DNA of 64,000 bases from GCA-2746795 sp963747345 (GTDB lineage Bacteria > Chloroflexota > Anaerolineae > Promineifilales > Promineifilaceae): the NCBI GenBank assembly GCA_963747345.1, contig CAVVFA010000011.1, positions 1-64,000 on the forward strand, written 5' to 3'. The notes under the pieces were generated by a model. The model saw nothing but the letters and a program-made list of their open reading frames with translations, was not told the origin of the DNA and did no database searches. The translations under genes and the position numbers were made by a program. Each line of letters starts with the position of its first letter. Position 1 is the first letter of the stretch. Shown here piece by piece: positions 53,788 to 63,056 of the stretch.

Positions 53788-55026
53788 TTAGTGGAACCAT
53801 TTTCGGGGATTATTGAGCACATCTTCGTAGACGATGGCGACCCCACCCATCACAGCGGCGTCTTCCCCATGTTTGGCTGTGACGAGTTCAATTCCTTCGT
53901 GCATCCAGGGAAGTGTATGTTCATTAACTGTTTGCCGAATGATGGGCATTAGGAATTCATGCGCTCCCATCAATACACCGCCAAAGATGACGCATTCTGG
54001 GTTGATCACATTGATCAAATTGGCGGCGCCAATGCCCAGCCATTTCCCTGTTTCTTGGAGCGCTGTTAGGGCAATTGAGTCATTGTTTTTGGCAGCTTCG
54101 ACAATGAGGGAGATGGAAAGTCGGCTCATATCACCGTCGAGCTTGTCGGTTATCCAGGATGATTGTCCGCTTTCTATGGCTGTTTGCACGCGGTTAAAAA
54201 GGGCATCCCTCCCGGCGACGGTTTCCCAGCAGCCGATGTTGCCGCAATTGCAAGTAATCGCTGAGTCATCTTGCTGGACAATCATGTGACCGACTTCTCC
54301 GGCAAAACCAGTGGCACCATTCACTAAACGGCCGTTTATCAAAATGCCACCCCCCAAACCCACGCCGGAATTGATAAAAAGCAAGTAACTAGAATCTTGT
54401 CCAGCACCAAAATAGTTTTCCCCAAGCGCCGCTAAATTCGCTTCATTTGATACAAAAACAGGCACATCAACCACAGACTCAACGAGTGACTTAATAGGCA
54501 CATCTTTCCAGCCTAGATTAGGCGCAAATAGCAGCTTGCCACTCATTGTATCGACGAGTCCAGGTAGGCCAATGCCGATGCCAAAAACAGGACGTCCGCT
54601 CTTTTTTGCCTGATCACAAGCCTCTTTCAATAAGAAGAGGATTCGCGCCATAATCGCTTGTTGGTTAATATATTTAAGGGTGCTTTCGTATCGACGGGCG
54701 ACAATCTCGATGGCAAAGTTCACTGTGATGATGGAGACAAAATCAACACCAATTTCAACGCCAATCATATAACCCCCATCGGGGTTGGTTTCTAAATAGA
54801 TGGCGGGTCTACCTAAATCAGAAGAAGATGCAACGGTGCCTATCTCTTGAACCAGGTTAACCTCCAAAAGCTCTTTAACCATGGTGGAGATGGTACCCTT
54901 ATTCAATCCAGTACGATTGGCTAAGCCTGCACGGGATAGGGGAGATTCATTATGCAACGTATTTAAGATGAGAGATATATTCATGTCGCGCATGGCGGCA
55001 TGATCTACCGAGTTTCTTTTCCCCAT
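53788..55026 (-). CDS. xylR: XylR-type ROK repressor of the xylose locus
   Basis: 412 residues: N-terminal helix-turn-helix (LILNTLHNESPLSRAGLANR, then GLNKGTISTMVKELLEV) and a ROK sugar-sensing domain with zinc motif CNCGNIGCWE and GIGIGLPGLVDTMSG. It is divergent from the xylose ABC transporter and isomerase genes, so xylose-responsive repression of both directions is likely. Candidate operators are in the 479-base gap. It ends 7 bases from the convergent E1 stop. Confidence 0.87.
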   Translation of the reverse strand: MGKRNSVDHAAMRDMNISLILNTLHNESPLSRAGLANRTGLNKGTISTMVKELLEVNLVQEIGTVASSSDLGRPAIYLETNPDGGYMIGVEIGVDFVSIITVNFAIEIVARRYESTLKYINQQAIMARILFLLKEACDQAKKSGRPVFGIGIGLPGLVDTMSGKLLFAPNLGWKDVPIKSLVESVVDVPVFVSNEANLAALGENYFGAGQDSSYLLFINSGVGLGGGILINGRLVNGATGFAGEVGHMIVQQDDSAITCNCGNIGCWETVAGRDALFNRVQTAIESGQSSWITDKLDGDMSRLSISLIVEAAKNNDSIALTALQETGKWLGIGAANLINVINPECVIFGGVLMGAHEFLMPIIRQTVNEHTLPWMHEGIELVTAKHGEDAAVMGGVAIVYEDVLNNPRKWFH

Positions 55027-55045
55027 GTTTATTGAACCTTTGTTT

Positions 55046-55087
55046 TAGTTCGTATAAAAAATCAATTAACTAGGAGCCTAGTTCGTA
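55046..55087. promoter_or_regulatory. Candidate XylR sites upstream of xylR
   Basis: TAGTTCGTA is repeated directly at 55046-55054 and 55079-55087, and an inverted repeat AACTAGG-AG-CCTAGTT lies at 55068-55083, 20-60 bases before the xylR start. The position suits autoregulation. Confidence 0.5.
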
Positions 55088-55163
55088 ACGCTTATTGTGT
55101 CAAGTAAATTATCGCTGATTCTGTGCAAAACATACAAATTCAAAGGGAAATCACCATAAATTA

Positions 55164-55201
55164 TGATAAATGTCATACAGAAACATGTGATAGATGTCAT
55201 A
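55164..55201. promoter_or_regulatory. Direct repeat TGATARATGTCATA upstream of xylF
   Basis: TGATAAATGTCATA (55164-55177) and TGATAGATGTCATA (55188-55201) are 24 bases apart, each an imperfect palindrome (TGAYA...TGTCA). They may bind a second regulator. The remaining part of the gap to 55505 is AT-rich; a promoter is likely but not confidently placed. Confidence 0.45.
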
Positions 55202-55505
55202 TTTGGACAGTGTTTCATTGACATAGCCGAAAAGGAAAATATACTTTTGCTATTAGATAGTTTTTATAATAAACTTATTGTATAGTTGGTAGGAATTTAC
55301 AAAATGTTAACAGGTAAGGTTAAATAGAATCACGATTTTTGACCTTGATTTTGATTAACCGTTCTACCGAAAATATGTATAAGTCATTTTAGGCGAGGAG
55401 GTGCTTTGACATTTAGTTTCCAATTTGTCCCACTTATTACGTGTTGCAAAATTTTTAATATATTTGAACCAAGAATCAAGAAAAATTCCGTGGAGGAAGT
55501 AAGAA

Positions 55506-57731
55506 ATGAGATTCAATAAAAAATGGTTTATTTTGGCACTCGTAGCCATGATGATGGTTTTCGCTTTAGTCGCTTGTGGTGGCAGTACTGAAGCTCCCGC
55601 AACCGAAGAAGCAGCCCCTGTAGAAGAAGCGGCTCCCGCCGAAGAAGCAGCCCCCGCCGAAGAAGTAGAAGAAGTTGCTGATGACGCTATGACAATTGGT
55701 TTGTCCTTCTCTGACTTCGCAACCGAACGTTGGAAAAATGAAGAAGTTTTGATGCGTGGTTTGTTGGAAGACATGGGATACGTAGTTGTTTCTCAAGAAG
55801 CCAACCACGATGTTAAATTGCAGATCGACCAAATCGACAACATGGTTAGCCAGGGTGTTGATGGGTTGATTATTATTGCTGAAGATGGTGATGCGCTGTC
55901 AACGGCCGTTGATACGGCTGCTGAAGCTGGTGTCGCTGTCTTGGCCTACGACCGCCTCATCAAATCCCCCAACATTGCTGCCTACCTTTCCTTCAACAAC
56001 GTTGAAGTCGGTCGCCAACAAGCCTTGGGTGTGATGGAAGCAATCGGTGCTGATGACTGGGACGTGGCCGCCAATGGCCCCATCCGTCTCGTGAAATTGG
56101 GCGGCAGCCCCACCGACAACAACGCCATCCTGTTCCGTCAAGGTCAGGACGAAATTGTTGACCCCTATGTTGAAGCGGGTATCGTCGAAGTTGTGGCAGA
56201 CCAATGGGTCGACAACTGGGATGCGGCCAACGCCCTGAAAATCATGGAAAATGTTCTGACCGCTGCGGGTAACGACATCGACGCCGTAGTTGCTTCCAAT
56301 GACGGTACTGCATTGGGTGCCCTGCAAGCGATGAAAGCCCAAGGTTTAGCTGGTATCGTGCCGATTTCTGGTCAAGATGCCACTGCTGATGGTGTCAACA
56401 GCATCATGAAAGGCGAACTGACCGTCTCCATCTTGAAAGACATCCGCAACCTGTCTCCGTTGGCTGTTGAGATGATCGACCAATTGGTCAAAGGCGAAGC
56501 GATTGAAGGTCTAGGAACCTACACCATGGCTGAACTGACCAACGATCCGAGCCTCGAAGGCGAAGTGAACGCTGTCTTCCTGCCTGTGCAGCAAGTCAAC
56601 ATCGGCAACGCTGACGAACTGGTTGTTCAAAGTGGCTTCCAGACCGCCGAAGATGTTTATCGTGACATCGAAGCCCCAGTTGAAGGCGAAGCCGCAGAAG
56701 CTGGTATGTCCGGTGAAGGTAAGACAATTGGTTTATCCTTCTCTGACTTTGCCACCGAACGTTGGAAAAATGAAGAAGTTCTGATGCGTGGTTTATTGGA
56801 AGAAATGGGATACGAAGTTGTCTCCCAAGAAGCCAACCACGATGTTAAATTGCAGATCGACCAAATCGACAACATGGTCAGCCAGGGTGTTGATGGGTTG
56901 ATTATTATTGCTGAAGATGGTGATGCGCTGTCAACGGCCGTTGATACGGCTGCTGAAGCTGGTGTCGCTGTCTTGGCCTACGACCGCCTCATCAAATCCC
57001 CCAACATTGCTGCCTACCTCTCCTTCAACAACGTTGAAGTCGGTCGCCAACAAGCCTTGGGTGTGATGGAAGCAATCGGTGCTGATGACTGGGACGTGGC
57101 CGCCAATGGCCCCATCCGTCTCGTGAAATTGGGCGGCAGCCCCACCGACAACAACGCCATCCTGTTCCGTCAAGGTCAGGACGAAATTGTTGACCCCTAT
57201 GTTGAAGCGGGTATCGTCGAAGTTGTGGCAGACCAATGGGTCGACAACTGGGATGCGGCCAACGCCCTGAAGATCATGGAAAATGTTCTGACCGCTGCGG
57301 GTAACGACATCGACGCCGTGGTTGCTTCCAATGACGGTACTGCATTGGGTGCGCTGCAAGCGATGAAAGCCCAAGGTTTAGCTGGTATCGTGCCGATTTC
57401 TGGTCAAGATGCCACTGCTGATGGTGTCAACAGCATCATGAAAGGCGAACTGACCGTCTCCATCTTGAAAGACATCCGCAACCTGTCTCCGTTGGCTGTT
57501 GAGATGATTGATCAACTGATCAATGGGCAAGCGATTGAAGGTCTGGGAGTCTACACCATGGCTGAACTGACCAACGATCCGAGTCTCGAAGGCGAAGTGA
57601 ACGCTGTCTTCCTGCCTGTGCAGCAAGTAAACATTGATAATGCCCACGAACTGGTTGTTGTAAGTGGATTCCAATCTTACGATGATGTCTACCGTGACAT
57701 CCCTGAAGATCAACGTCCTCCCCAACCCTAG
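55506..57731 (+). CDS. xylF: Xylose-type ABC substrate-binding lipoprotein with two tandem binding domains
   Basis: 741 residues. Lipoprotein signal (FILALVAMMMVFALVACGG), an Ala/Glu/Pro linker (about 25-58), then two periplasmic-binding domains of type 1 (about 62-395 and 406-735) that are almost identical (GLSFSDFATERWKNEEVLMR, AYDRLIKSPNIAAYLSFNNV, VASNDGTALGALQAMK). The second begins after a short VEGEAAEAGMSGEGK linker. Typical XylF has one domain of about 330 residues. At DNA level the unit is 1,032 bases and only a few bases differ. It should deliver xylose to XylGH. GG-AGGAAG upstream of ATG 55506 fits a strong start. First gene of the operon. Confidence 0.88.
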   Translation: MRFNKKWFILALVAMMMVFALVACGGSTEAPATEEAAPVEEAAPAEEAAPAEEVEEVADDAMTIGLSFSDFATERWKNEEVLMRGLLEDMGYVVVSQEANHDVKLQIDQIDNMVSQGVDGLIIIAEDGDALSTAVDTAAEAGVAVLAYDRLIKSPNIAAYLSFNNVEVGRQQALGVMEAIGADDWDVAANGPIRLVKLGGSPTDNNAILFRQGQDEIVDPYVEAGIVEVVADQWVDNWDAANALKIMENVLTAAGNDIDAVVASNDGTALGALQAMKAQGLAGIVPISGQDATADGVNSIMKGELTVSILKDIRNLSPLAVEMIDQLVKGEAIEGLGTYTMAELTNDPSLEGEVNAVFLPVQQVNIGNADELVVQSGFQTAEDVYRDIEAPVEGEAAEAGMSGEGKTIGLSFSDFATERWKNEEVLMRGLLEEMGYEVVSQEANHDVKLQIDQIDNMVSQGVDGLIIIAEDGDALSTAVDTAAEAGVAVLAYDRLIKSPNIAAYLSFNNVEVGRQQALGVMEAIGADDWDVAANGPIRLVKLGGSPTDNNAILFRQGQDEIVDPYVEAGIVEVVADQWVDNWDAANALKIMENVLTAAGNDIDAVVASNDGTALGALQAMKAQGLAGIVPISGQDATADGVNSIMKGELTVSILKDIRNLSPLAVEMIDQLINGQAIEGLGVYTMAELTNDPSLEGEVNAVFLPVQQVNIDNAHELVVVSGFQSYDDVYRDIPEDQRPPQP
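55692..57723 (+). repeat. Tandem duplication of the binding-domain coding unit (1,032 bases)
   Basis: Unit 1 begins at 55692 and unit 2 at 56724 (both ACAATTGGTTT); ACGGCCGT copies at 55904 and 56936 are also 1,032 bases apart. The units differ by a few silent or conservative changes in the central part and more at the last 60 residues. Confidence 0.9.
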
Positions 57732-57749
57732 TCTGAACCAAAACTAATA

Positions 57750-57788
57750 AAACCCTGGCTTCCTTATATTGTGAGGAAGCCAGGGTTT
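57750..57788 (+). terminator. Intercistronic hairpin after xylF
   Basis: AAACCCTGGCTTCCT-TATATTGTG-AGGAAGCCAGGGTTT: perfect 15-base arms, 19 bases after the xylF stop and not followed by a long U run. It probably stabilises the xylF mRNA end and lowers transcription into xylGH, as is common for binding-protein genes. Confidence 0.75.
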
Positions 57789-57855
57789 GAAGTAAAATAC
57801 GCAGGTATAATTCATTATCCTGAAAAATCAGAAAGAGAGAAAAGAGGAGAGCTCA

Positions 57856-59382
57856 GTGAACGACGATATCATCCTCGATATTCAGAACGTAACAAAGAAA
57901 TTTCCCGGTGTCACCGCCTTAAAAGATGTCTCCATTCAAGTTAAGCGCGGTGAGATTCATGGTCTGTGTGGTGAAAATGGCGCGGGGAAATCGACATTGA
58001 TGAAGATTTTGTGCGGGGTATATCCCTACGGCACATATGAAGGCGATGTTATCTATAATGGAGAAGAGCTCAAGCTTGAGGGGAGTTCCATCCATCAAGC
58101 TAGTGAATTAGGTATTGCCATTGTTTATCAGGAACTTACCTTAGTGCCTTTGATGTCAGTGGGGGAGAATGTTTTTCTCGGTAAAGAGCCAGTTAAGAGA
58201 AAATCAATTGGTTGGAATACTGTTTACGCCAATACACAAGAAATTTTGTCTCGGTATCGCCTAGATGTAGATCCGCGTGCAATGGTTAAAGATTTGGGTG
58301 TGGGCAAGATGCAGATGGTGGAAATTGCCAAGGCTCTATCAGAAGATGCCAAAGTTTTGATTTTAGATGAACCAACCAGTGCCCTAACTGAAGCAGAAAT
58401 CGATAAGTTGATGGAGATTTTAGAGATTCTCAAATCTCATGGTGTCACTTGCATATACATCACCCATAAGTTAAATGAATTTTTCCGCACGACCGACAGC
58501 GTCACTGTATTACGTGATGGTGAGACCGTTGTGACTAAACCGACCAAGGAACTCACTGAGGAATTGTTGGTTAAGTACATGGTGGGTCGAGAGATGAAAG
58601 AACGGTTCCCACCAAGTAATCGGCAGCCAGGCGAGGTGATCTTTGAAGTAAAAGATTTAAAGGCAACCGATCCTAATAATTCATCTAAGGAAGTATTGGG
58701 TGGCGTGTCATTTAATTTGCGCCGTGGTGAAATTTTAGGGATTGCTGGCCTAATGGGAGCCGGACGCACCGAACTTGTTACGACTATTTTTGGCGAATAC
58801 GGAAAAATTACTGAAGGTAGCATCGTATTAGAAGGCGAAGCGTTGAAAATCAACAATTCCCGTGATGCAATTGAATATGGCATCAGCCTTGTTCCTGAAG
58901 ATCGGAAGGGTCAGGGTTTAGTTCTCATTCAAACTATTTTGAACAATGTGTCTTTACCGAATTTAGGCCAGTTTGCTAAATTTGGCCGCTTGGATAAAGA
59001 TGCTGAGTTACGGGCGAGTATGGAACAGGCTTCTAACTTGGCGATTAAAGCCCCTAATTTGCAAGTTTTGGTGAGCGCTTTGTCTGGTGGTAATCAGCAG
59101 AAGGTTGTCATTGCCAAATGGCTCATGTCTAATCCTAAAATTTTGATTATGGATGATCCCACTCGTGGGGTTGATGTGGGTGCAAAATATGAAATTTACA
59201 AGCTCATGAATGAGCTTGCTGAACAGGGTGTATCAATTATCATGATTTCCAGTGAATTGGAAGAGGTACTGGGGATGAGTGACCGTGTTATGGTCATGCA
59301 TGAAGGTCGTTCAAATGGCACATTAGATATTGCCGAGGCGACACAAGAGAAAATAATGGCTTTAGCTACGGGCATCGGCTAG
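57856..59382 (+). CDS. xylG: Xylose ABC transporter ATP-binding protein
   Basis: 508 residues with two nucleotide-binding domains, as in the MglA/XylG/RbsA group. Domain 1 has Walker A GENGAGKST and Walker B VLILDEPTSAL with a degenerate signature (LGVGKMQMVEIAKA); domain 2 has a relaxed Walker A (GLMGAGRTEL) and the signature LSGGNQQKVVIAKW. It powers sugar import through XylH. GTG start at 57856 with an AGAGGAGAG site. Confidence 0.9.
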   Translation: MNDDIILDIQNVTKKFPGVTALKDVSIQVKRGEIHGLCGENGAGKSTLMKILCGVYPYGTYEGDVIYNGEELKLEGSSIHQASELGIAIVYQELTLVPLMSVGENVFLGKEPVKRKSIGWNTVYANTQEILSRYRLDVDPRAMVKDLGVGKMQMVEIAKALSEDAKVLILDEPTSALTEAEIDKLMEILEILKSHGVTCIYITHKLNEFFRTTDSVTVLRDGETVVTKPTKELTEELLVKYMVGREMKERFPPSNRQPGEVIFEVKDLKATDPNNSSKEVLGGVSFNLRRGEILGIAGLMGAGRTELVTTIFGEYGKITEGSIVLEGEALKINNSRDAIEYGISLVPEDRKGQGLVLIQTILNNVSLPNLGQFAKFGRLDKDAELRASMEQASNLAIKAPNLQVLVSALSGGNQQKVVIAKWLMSNPKILIMDDPTRGVDVGAKYEIYKLMNELAEQGVSIIMISSELEEVLGMSDRVMVMHEGRSNGTLDIAEATQEKIMALATGIG

Positions 59383-59424
59383 CAGCAAAGCTCTTAAAAC
59401 GACATCATTGCAAGGAGATTTTCA

Positions 59425-60597
59425 ATGAAGAGTTCATCAAATTTGGCAAGAGCGTTTCGGAGTAATATCCAAACTTACGCCATTATTATTGCGCTGATAG
59501 CTATTTGGTTGTTTTTCGCATTTTTAACTGATGGAAACTATTTAAAGCCGCAAAACTTTTCGAATTTGTTCCGCCAAATGACGGTTACTGGTTTCATGGC
59601 GATTGGTATGGTTATCGTCATTGTTACGGGTAATATCGACCTCTCAGTGGGTAAACTAGCTGGGTTTGTCTCTGTTGTGGTTGCTTATTTCCAAGCAAGT
59701 ATTTGGACAAAGGTGATTCCAGAGCAAGCGATTTTGGCCGCGACATTATCCATTTTCATTGGGCTGGCGGTAGGTTCTTTATGGGGCGTGGTGCAAGGTT
59801 GGGTTATTTCTTTCCTCAATGTCCCTTCGTTTATTGTGACATTAGGCAGTATGTTCGTTTTGAACGGGCTTATTTTGTTGGTGACACAAGGTAAAACGAT
59901 TCCGGCGAACCAGCCTGGTCTTTCTTATATTGCCCAAGGGTATTTGTCGCCTTTGGCTGGTTGGATATTAGCGCTTCTTGTGGTGGTATACTTGTTTTTC
60001 CATATGTATCGGAGTCGCGCTAGTAAAAAGAAGCATGGCTTTGAATTGCCAAGTATGGCGCAAGATATTGGTATGACTGTATTCTTCTCGCTGCTCGTTG
60101 TCGGTTACGTTTTCATCGTTAACCAATATAACGGCGTGCAGGTACCGGTACTGATTTTAGCAATTTTCTCAGTTGCGCTTTCTTACATGACAACGAATAC
60201 GCGCTTTGGTCGGTATGCTTATGCTATTGGTGGGAATCGTGAAGCGGCTCGTTTGTCTGGTATCAATATTCGTAACAATATTTTCCTGGTCTTTGTGCTG
60301 ATGGGTTTCTTGTGTGGTGTGGCTGGTGTGGTATTGGCTTCCTACGTGGGTTATGGCACGATTGCGGCTGGGCAAGGTTACGAATTGGATGCGATTGCGG
60401 CGGCTATTTTGGGTGGGACGTCTACGCTCGGTGGTGTCGGTACGATTTGGGGTGCTTTGATTGGTGCTTTGATTATGTCTAGTTTGTCTAACGGTTTGCA
60501 GTTGTTGAATGTGGCGCCAGCCTGGCAATATTTGGTGAAGGGTTTTGTGTTGGTGTTGGCTGTTTATGCTGACGTGACATTCAAGAAACGTAGTTAA
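59425..60597 (+). CDS. xylH: Xylose ABC transporter permease
   Basis: 390 residues, about ten membrane segments. It has the family's permease motif region GNREAARLSGINIRNNIFLV, the AAAILGGTSTLGGVGTIWGA loop, and the N-terminal MTVTGFMAIGMVIVIVTGNI, then DLSVGKLAGFV. It forms the membrane channel for XylFGH, 42 bases after xylG. The palindrome is absent from xylG, xylH and xylA. Confidence 0.9.
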   Translation: MKSSSNLARAFRSNIQTYAIIIALIAIWLFFAFLTDGNYLKPQNFSNLFRQMTVTGFMAIGMVIVIVTGNIDLSVGKLAGFVSVVVAYFQASIWTKVIPEQAILAATLSIFIGLAVGSLWGVVQGWVISFLNVPSFIVTLGSMFVLNGLILLVTQGKTIPANQPGLSYIAQGYLSPLAGWILALLVVVYLFFHMYRSRASKKKHGFELPSMAQDIGMTVFFSLLVVGYVFIVNQYNGVQVPVLILAIFSVALSYMTTNTRFGRYAYAIGGNREAARLSGINIRNNIFLVFVLMGFLCGVAGVVLASYVGYGTIAAGQGYELDAIAAAILGGTSTLGGVGTIWGALIGALIMSSLSNGLQLLNVAPAWQYLVKGFVLVLAVYADVTFKKRS

Positions 60598-60639
60598 ATA
60601 TTTTATATACCCTTCATGAGGGGTACGAAATTTATAAAT

Positions 60640-60690
60640 AAAGATTGGTGATAACCATATTTAGCATGGGTATTGTCGCCAATCTTTTTT
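60640..60690 (+). terminator. Terminator after xylH
   Basis: AAAGATTGGTGATAACCAT...ATGGGTATTGTCGCCAATCTT followed by TTTTT; imperfect stem. It would reduce read-through into xylA. Confidence 0.65.
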
Positions 60691-60735
60691 ATTACCTATT
60701 TGATGTTTGATACTTCAAAAGTGAGGAATAAAAAA

Positions 60736-61905
60736 ATGACTGATAAATATAATCCACAACCTGGAAATCGTTTCACATTTGGTTTATGGACTGTTGGCAA
60801 TGTAGGGCGTGATCCTTTTGGTGAAGCGGTACGCAAGAAGTTGTCGCCGGCTGAAATTGTTTATCTGTTGGGCGAGGTTGGTGCTTATGGGGTCAATTTT
60901 CATGACAATGATTTGATTCCGATTGACGCCACACTTGCAGAAAGTGCACAAATTAAGAAGGAATTCAAAAAGGCGTTGGCGGATACGGGTGTTGTTGTGC
61001 CTATGGCAACCACCAATCTCTTTTCTGACCCAACTTTTAAGGATGGCGCGTTTACCAGTAATGACCCGAATGTGCGTGCGTATGCGTTGCAGAAGACGAT
61101 GAATGCGATTGATTTGGGTGTTGAATTGGGTGCATCTACTTATGTTTTCTGGGGCGGCCGTGAAGGGGTGGAAACGGATGCTAGTAAAAATCCACTGGAT
61201 GCAGGAAAGCGGTTCCGTGAGGCGCTGGATTTTTTGTGCAACTATGCAATAGACCAGGGATATGACTTGAAGTTTGCGCTCGAAGCGAAGCCGAATGAAC
61301 CTCGTGGTGATATTTATTTGTCTACGACAGGCGCGATGTTGGGCTTTATTGAGACGTTGGAACATTCTGAGATGGTTGGGGTGAATCCGGAAGTGGCGCA
61401 TGAGCAGATGGCGGGTTTGAATTTCTTGCATCATGTGGCGCAGGCGTGGGATATGGGCAAATTGTTCCATATTGATTTGAATGATCAGGCGTTTGGCCGT
61501 TATGACCAGGATTATCGCTTTGGTGCCGTTAATTTGAAGAGTGCTTTCTTCTTGGTGAAGTTCTTGGAAGACGTTGGGTATGATGGCAGTTTGCATTTTG
61601 ATGCTCATGCGTACCGCACTGAGGATTATGAGGGTGTGAAGGATTTCGCTCGTGGTTGTATGCGAATGTATGCTATTTTGAAGGAAAAGGGCGAACGTTG
61701 GAATGCTGACGCTGAGATTCAGGCACTTTTGGCTGACATCAATGCGGATGATGGCAAGACGGATGCGTTTAAGGGTGCTTACAGCGCAGATAAGGCGGCT
61801 GCTTTGAAGGCGGCTAGTTTTGATCGTGTGGCTATGGGTGCGCGTGGGTTGCCTTATGAACGGTTGGATCAGTTGACGCTGGAATTGTTGATGGGTATTC
61901 GGTAG
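60736..61905 (+). CDS. xylA: Xylose isomerase
   Basis: 389 residues from the ATG at 60736 (GAGGA upstream); the upstream in-frame extension to 60673 overlaps the terminator region and is unlikely. The actinobacterial-type class: His56 (NFHDND), Glu183 and Lys185 (ALEAKPNEPRGD), Glu219 and His222 (NPEVAHEQMAGLNF), Asp247, Asp257 and Asp259, and Asp289 (LHFDAH). It converts D-xylose to D-xylulose in the cytoplasm with two divalent metals. No xylulokinase is seen; a decayed PfkB kinase lies just downstream on the other strand. Confidence 0.93.
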   Translation: MTDKYNPQPGNRFTFGLWTVGNVGRDPFGEAVRKKLSPAEIVYLLGEVGAYGVNFHDNDLIPIDATLAESAQIKKEFKKALADTGVVVPMATTNLFSDPTFKDGAFTSNDPNVRAYALQKTMNAIDLGVELGASTYVFWGGREGVETDASKNPLDAGKRFREALDFLCNYAIDQGYDLKFALEAKPNEPRGDIYLSTTGAMLGFIETLEHSEMVGVNPEVAHEQMAGLNFLHHVAQAWDMGKLFHIDLNDQAFGRYDQDYRFGAVNLKSAFFLVKFLEDVGYDGSLHFDAHAYRTEDYEGVKDFARGCMRMYAILKEKGERWNADAEIQALLADINADDGKTDAFKGAYSADKAAALKAASFDRVAMGARGLPYERLDQLTLELLMGIR

Positions 61906-61922
61906 AGATTTGTTGAGTTTGG

Positions 61923-61945
61923 GAGACACCCCAGCGGGGCGTCTC
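61923..61945. repeat. Hairpin GAGACACCCC-AGC-GGGGCGTCTC
   Basis: Ten-base arms with one mismatch, 18 bases after the xylA stop; probably also ends transcription of xylA. Confidence 0.6.
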
Positions 61946-61973
61946 TACAGATTGCGAATAATTTGTTGGAAGC

Positions 61974-62028
61974 AAGAGATTGGGAATTGGAGATTGGTTT
62001 AGTCTCCTATTTCCAGTCTCTTTTTTTT
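61974..62028. repeat. GAGATTGGAGATT hairpin repeat, copy 3
   Basis: AAGAGATTGGGAATTGGAGATT...AGTCTCCTATTTCCAGTCTCTTT. It supplies the last codons and stop of the convergent PfkB-kinase remnant. Confidence 0.6.
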
Positions 62029-63011
62029 AGGGTGTTGAGACGTTGGAGGAGGTCGTTGGTGGGGCGGGTGAGGCCGTAGAGTGCGCCGTAGCCTTCGACG
62101 ATGATGCTGGCGGTGGCGAGTCCCATTTGGGCGGCTTGGATGGGGTCGTGGGTGCGGGCAAGGCCAACCATAAAGCCGCCACAGAAGGCGTCGCCGGCGC
62201 CGGTGACATCGATGACGCGGGGGTCGTGGGGGTGATGGAAGGGGGGGAGTTGGGTGAAACGGCCGTTTCCCTCCACCACCAGCACTCCCTCTGCTCCCAT
62301 CTTCACAATTACCAGTTTCGCTCCCCAGTCACACAGGGTACGGGCGGCGTCTAAATACCCCGTTTCTTCGCCAAAAAGAGAGCGGATTTCCATTTCACTG
62401 GGCAGAAAGGCATCTGCTTGCTGGATGATTTGGCGTATCAGGTCTGTGCGTTCGGGAACCATGTAGCGTTCGCCGGGGTCGATGGTGATTTGCTGGACGC
62501 CTTTTTCGCGCAGCATGGCGGGGAATGGTGAGCTGACTGCGTAGACCATGACCGGCCAGATGAACGGCCGTTACGCCATCATAAGCAGCAGGCCAATCAT
62601 CGGGACGAATTCCCAGGGTTTCGTACTCGTTGGGGTCGTCTTGGCCGGGGGTGGAATCGATGTAGTCGAGCAGGTCTGGGGGCATGGGTTGGCCGATTCG
62701 GGCGAAATGGGCGGCGGGATTCAGGTCGTCGCGGCGGCCGTCATCGGGTGTAGGCGAAGAAGGTGCGGTGGTCGTGGTTGCCGGGGATGGGCATGATGCC
62801 TTCGGTGTGGATGCCTAGCCTGGTTTAGCTTTTCCAGCCATTCATCTTTGTAATTTTCCCCTTTTCTAGCCCAGATACCGACGGGTTCGTCCCATAATTT
62901 TGCGCCAACGGCGGCGTAGACACAGTTCCCGCCCGGTTGTCTGATGTTTGCTTTGCCCTCGTGGGTGATGGTGTAGTCGATGCGGAGTCCGCCGCCTGTT
63001 ACAAATTCCAT
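62007..63011 (-). pseudogene. PfkB/ribokinase-family sugar kinase with three frameshifts
   Basis: Fragments in three frames read in order: EFVTGGGLRIDYTITHEGKA with RQPGGNCVYAAVGA (start ATG 63011), then GIHTEGIMPIPGNHDHRTFF, then DDGRRDDLNPAAHFARI and PPDLLDYIDSTPGQDDPNEY, then VYAVSSPFPAMLREKGVQQI and the catalytic DVTGAGDAFCGGF. The breaks are near 62820, 62750 and 62560, the last beside an ACGGCCGT copy. Joined, it would be about 335 residues, normal for the family. The intact 3' frame (62007-62549) includes the catalytic base but not the N-terminal sugar lid. Dead gene or assembly indels. Confidence 0.78.
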
Positions 63012-63056
63012 GATTTGTTTCCTTCCGGTTAGAATAGGGTGATTGAGGCGAATTAT

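Noticed and set aside
60784..61929. 381-residue open frame on the minus strand
   Set aside because: It is antisense to xylA, whose catalytic residues are all present.
62395..62685. Separate 96-residue gene on the minus strand
   Set aside because: It is the middle fragment of the frameshifted PfkB kinase, in line with the fragments on both sides.
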